The notes under the pieces are model-generated. The model made no database searches. It worked only from the letters and a program-made list of their open reading frames with translations, and was not told the origin of the DNA. A stretch of 64,000 bases of DNA from Kiritimatiellia bacterium. Its GTDB lineage: Bacteria; Verrucomicrobiota; Kiritimatiellia; RFP12; UBA1067. Where the stretch lies: positions 1 to 64,000 of the forward strand of contig JAFXTB010000110.1 in the NCBI GenBank assembly GCA_017525225.1, given 5' to 3'. Position numbers and translations under genes: made by a program. Shown in pieces: positions 61,680-64,000 of the stretch; the stretch's first letter is position 1; each line of letters starts with the position of its first letter.

Positions 61680-61975
61680 CGAAAAATTTTTTAGATCCTT
61701 TAGATTTTTAGATTTTTAACCTAAATTCCTCATTTCGTTTTTCCACGCCATGTTGTATCTCACGCAGAGGCGCGGAGAGGCAGAGTTCGCAGAGGTTATC
61801 TCTATTGCTTGGATACGTATTTGCTTTCATCAATTGGGTGAAAGAGCTTTCCGAGATTTTTCTTGCCATGGTTTTCTTTTCCGTCGGATTTTGAGCTTTC
61901 TCTGCGTCCTCCGCCTCTCTGCACCTCCGCGTGAGACTTCCAACCGAGGATTTTAGGTTTAAATTCGCAAGCCGT
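61680..61975. repeat. AT-rich double inverted-repeat island
   Basis: Outer arms TTAACCTAAATTCCTC (to 61731) and GAGGATTTTAGGTTTA (from 61946) nearly match. Inner arms of 36 bases, CTCACGCAGAGGCGCGGAGA... at 61759-61794 and CTCTGCGTCCTCCGCCTCTC... at 61900-61935, match at 30 positions. This is the CTCTGCGTCCTCCGC-type repeat found scattered in many environmental genomes. Its GC content is much lower than that of its surroundings. No protein is supported inside; it may also end the DUF1703 transcript. Confidence 0.7.
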
Positions 61976-61978
61976 TGC

Positions 61979-63577
61979 CTATCGGGAAGCACTGTACGGC
62001 TCGGCGGCGCAATCGGCGAGGTGGCGCGTCTTGGAGTCAAAGGAAAGGCCAATGAGCCAGATCGGGCGGTCGTCGGCAAGGTAAGGCTCGGCGTACTTCT
62101 TTTCGCGAATCTGCGCGAAGGCCTTGTCCACCGGCTCGTCCACCTTCAGCTCGAAGATGTAGATGCCCTTCTTGTGCTTCGCCACGACATCGGCGCGTCC
62201 GTTCGACTGCCGGTCTTCGGTGACGACCTCCACGCCCTGCGATGCAAGCAGCGTATAGAGAATGCGTCCGTAGGAGAACTCCTGCACTTCGTCCTCCTTC
62301 GGGCCGTAGGGCAGATGCGCGTAGAGCGATCTGATGCCGACAAAGAACTTGGACCAGTTCGCGTGCAGCAACGTCTTGCCAAGATTCGCGGCCCACACGT
62401 CAGTCTCGCCTGCGGCGACGCCGGCGATAAGCGTGGCAAGGTCTCTGCGCACCTCCTCGTCGGGGACGCCCAGAGTGAAGTCCTCGCTATCTGCATCGTA
62501 TCCTTTTACGGTGAGGTAGCCGGACTGGAAGAGCAAGGCCGTTGCGGTGAGGTTTCTGAGGTCCGCGACATCAAAGGCCGCCGCCGGAACGCCAGACATC
62601 TCTTCGTAGTCGATCGAAAGGATGTCCTCGCGTTTCAGGTAGTTCATCAGCATCGACGGACGCCCCGTCGTCACCCATGTCGCCTTGAAGCCCGTCTTCG
62701 ACTTGGCGGCAAGCGTGTAGGCAACGGAAATGGGATTATAGACGGTCGTCTCGTCATCGGGCGAAAAGCGGAATCCGTTGTACCACCGCTTCATCTCGGC
62801 GCGGTAGTCCTCGTAGGTCTTGCCCATGATCGCCGCATGCTCGCGCAGATGCTCCTCGAAGTTCGCGGAAAGCTCGTCCTCCGTGTAGCCGAACATCGTC
62901 GCGTAGTTCCTGTCCTGGGACATGTCGACGATGTTGTTCAGCGCCGAGAACACGGAGAGCTTCGTGAACTTCGAGACACCCGTCATGAAGAGGAAGCGGA
63001 TGTCGCCGGTACGGTTCTTCATCTGCGAATAGACGACGGAAAGCCTTTCGCGCACGGCCTCGGCCTTGGCTACGTCGTCCAGGCAATGCCCCACGGGCGC
63101 GTCATATTCGTCGACGAGGATCACCACGCCCTTGTGGACGTCATTGCCGTTCTCGTCCTTTTGCCAGGCGAGCGTGTCAATCGCCAGACCGAAATTGTCC
63201 GCTGGCGTAAGCGACTTGTTGTACGCGTAGCCCGCTTGCGCGAGCTTGCGTTCAACATGCCACGCGAGCGACCTCTCGAATTCCTCCACGCTCATGGTCG
63301 TGAGGTCGTTGAACTCGAAGTGGATGATCGGGTATTTCTCCCACTTCCAGTCCATTTTGTCGATGGCAAGCCCCTCGAAGAGCTCGCGCCGGGCGGAGAA
63401 GAGCGCCCTAAGGGTCGAGACCATGAGAGACTTGCCGAACCTGCGCGGACGCGAGATAAAAAAGAGCTTGGCCCCAATGGTCGTGACAAGACGGTGGACG
63501 AACATCGTCTTGTCCACGTAAATGCAACCCTCCTTCCTCAAGGAAGGAAAGTCGTGCGTGTCTGTGGCTATCGGTCT
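61979..63577 (-). CDS. AAA-ATPase / PD-(D/E)XK nuclease protein (DUF1703)
   Basis: 532 residues from ATG 63577. N-terminal AAA-ATPase_like domain: MRPIATDTHDFPSLRKEGCI, YVDKT, ISRPRRFGKSLMVSTLRALF (P-loop, about residue 42), VVILVDEYDAPVGH (Walker B), FMTGVSKFTKLSVFSALNN. C-terminal PDDEXK_9 nuclease-like domain with GRADVVAKHKKGIYIFELKV (D...ExK, about residues 480-500) and PIWLIGLSFD. Such genes are very common in Bacteroidota and Verrucomicrobiota; role unknown, perhaps defence or mobile-element linked. TATAAT is 9 bases before the ATG. Confidence 0.93.
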   Translation of the reverse strand, partial: RPIATDTHDFPSLRKEGCIYVDKTMFVHRLVTTIGAKLFFISRPRRFGKSLMVSTLRALFSARRELFEGLAIDKMDWKWEKYPIIHFEFNDLTTMSVEEFERSLAWHVERKLAQAGYAYNKSLTPADNFGLAIDTLAWQKDENGNDVHKGVVILVDEYDAPVGHCLDDVAKAEAVRERLSVVYSQMKNRTGDIRFLFMTGVSKFTKLSVFSALNNIVDMSQDRNYATMFGYTEDELSANFEEHLREHAAIMGKTYEDYRAEMKRWYNGFRFSPDDETTVYNPISVAYTLAAKSKTGFKATWVTTGRPSMLMNYLKREDILSIDYEEMSGVPAAAFDVADLRNLTATALLFQSGYLTVKGYDADSEDFTLGVPDEEVRRDLATLIAGVAAGETDVWAANLGKTLLHANWSKFFVGIRSLYAHLPYGPKEDEVQEFSYGRILYTLLASQGVEVVTEDRQSNGRADVVAKHKKGIYIFELKVDEPVDKAFAQIREKKYAEPYLADDRPIWLIGLSFDSKTRHLADCAAEPYSASR

Positions 63578-63586
63578 CATCGCGCG

Positions 63587-63592
63587 GGTATT
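63587..63592 (-). promoter_or_regulatory. -10 box for the DUF1703 gene
   Basis: Sense GGTGTATAAT, 9 bases before ATG 63577; near-leaderless spacing. Confidence 0.55.
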
Positions 63593-63740
63593 ATACACCA
63601 TCTGCCGCCCTTTGGGCAAGGAGGTTCGTGGTCGCGCGTAGCGCCGCGTCTTCCACAAAAAACTTGGAAGAACCAAAAAATGCAGATGCGTCCAGATTGC
63701 CTTCGAAACGGCAGCATGGGTCGCAGGGATGCCGCGGATA

Positions 63741-63749
63741 TGGTATAAT
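63741..63749 (+). promoter_or_regulatory. Extended -10 promoter for the glycosyltransferase
   Basis: TGGTATAAT, 11 bases before ATG 63761; predicted leader about 4 bases. Confidence 0.65.
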
Positions 63750-63760
63750 ATGCGCGACCC

Positions 63761-64000
63761 ATGAACATACTTTTCCTTTCGCACTACTATCCGCCAGAAG
63801 GCAACGCCCCCGCTTCCCGCGTGGCGGCGCTGGCTGAACGCTGGGTGGCCGCCGGGCACAGCGTCACGGTGGTGACATGCGCCCCGAACGTGCCGAACGG
63901 AATCGTCTACAAAGGCTACCGCAACCGCTGGTGCGCGAGGGAGACCGTCAATGGCGTGGATGTGGTGCGGGTATGGACCTATCTCGCCGCCAATCGTGGC
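63761..64000 (+). CDS. Glycosyltransferase family 4, N-terminal part
   Basis: 80 codons, open to the window edge. MNILFLSHYYPPEGNAPASR and AALAERWVAAGHSVTVVTCA are the start of a WbuB-like GT4 (GT-B fold, donor-independent N-terminal domain), followed by PNVPNGIVYKGYRNRW and VNGVDVVRVWTY. It probably builds an exported glycan. Confidence 0.85.
   Translation, partial: MNILFLSHYYPPEGNAPASRVAALAERWVAAGHSVTVVTCAPNVPNGIVYKGYRNRWCARETVNGVDVVRVWTYLAANRG

Noticed and set aside
61708-62079. 123-codon minus-strand frame in the repeat island
   Set aside because: Its protein-like LCELCLSAPLREIQ text is the translation of the CTCTGCGTC-type repeat itself and it overlaps the DUF1703 gene; no gene is supported.
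1-64000. tRNA, rRNA and riboswitch genes
   Set aside because: I saw no cloverleaf, rRNA-like stretch or recognisable riboswitch in the gaps, which are mostly under 200 bases; a covariance search would be needed to be certain.

Overview
The window is about 64 kb of GC-rich bacterial DNA, mostly transcribed from the minus strand, with no rRNA, tRNA or CRISPR array that I can see. The mixture of very large secreted proteins (GIGGG/NGG repeats, autotransporter-type beta-strand repeats), many secreted glycoside hydrolases (GH16, GH106, GH2, MGH1-like, GH42-like, DUF5696), UxaE tagaturonate epimerase, a DUF1703 AAA-ATPase and type IV pilus ATPases suggests a Verrucomicrobiota/PVC-type, probably Kiritimatiellae-like, polysaccharide degrader. 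That placement is inference from gene content; no marker gene settles it.

Layout. 1-11.2 kb: three giant exported proteins, two of them tandem paralogues. 11.3-13.3 kb: GH16, an NTF2-like anchored protein and signal peptidase I. 13.4-15.7 kb: a DUF932-like protein overlapping an SF2 helicase. 15.9-25.8 kb: housekeeping genes, namely a PP-loop tRNA thiolase, WalJ, PurE and PurD in one operon, then KDPG aldolase, MFS carrier, LysA, a UDG-like protein, GalE and EF-P. 25.9-28.2 kb (plus strand): Tat-exported metallophosphatase and radical SAM enzyme. 28.2-38.3 kb: DUF5696 protein, an exopolysaccharide-type set (WecB, fused dehydrogenase, heparinase-like), LpxI, TsaE, UxaE, PgpA. 38.3-53 kb: a glycan-degradation locus. 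53.1-64 kb: NifS, OppD-type ATPase, YbeY with an internal stop, FecCD permease, PilB, PilT, a small mobile element, RF1, L31, a repeat island, the DUF1703 protein and the start of a glycosyltransferase.

How the genes fit together. Exported rhamnosidase, mannosidase-type and other hydrolases would release rhamnose- and uronate-containing sugars. UxaE (tagaturonate to fructuronate), KDPG aldolase and the MFS carrier fit uronate uptake and catabolism, so pectin or rhamnogalacturonan is a reasonable guess for the substrate. WecB, the fused oxidoreductase, the heparinase-like protein, LpxI and the glycosyltransferase belong to envelope or exopolysaccharide synthesis.

The most unusual signals are in the DNA itself. 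(1) Short palindromic elements with TGGTAGGG ends and covarying hairpin stems lie in frame inside the giant secreted genes, beside several other micro-repeat families. (2) A 682-bp element with inverted ends and a perfect 12-bp direct repeat sits exactly at the prfA stop codon. (3) Extended -10 boxes (TGGTATAAT) stand only 7 bases before several start codons, predicting leaderless transcripts. (4) ybeY carries an in-frame amber codon next to its metal-binding motif. (5) A G9 tract interrupts the repeat region of one giant surface protein.
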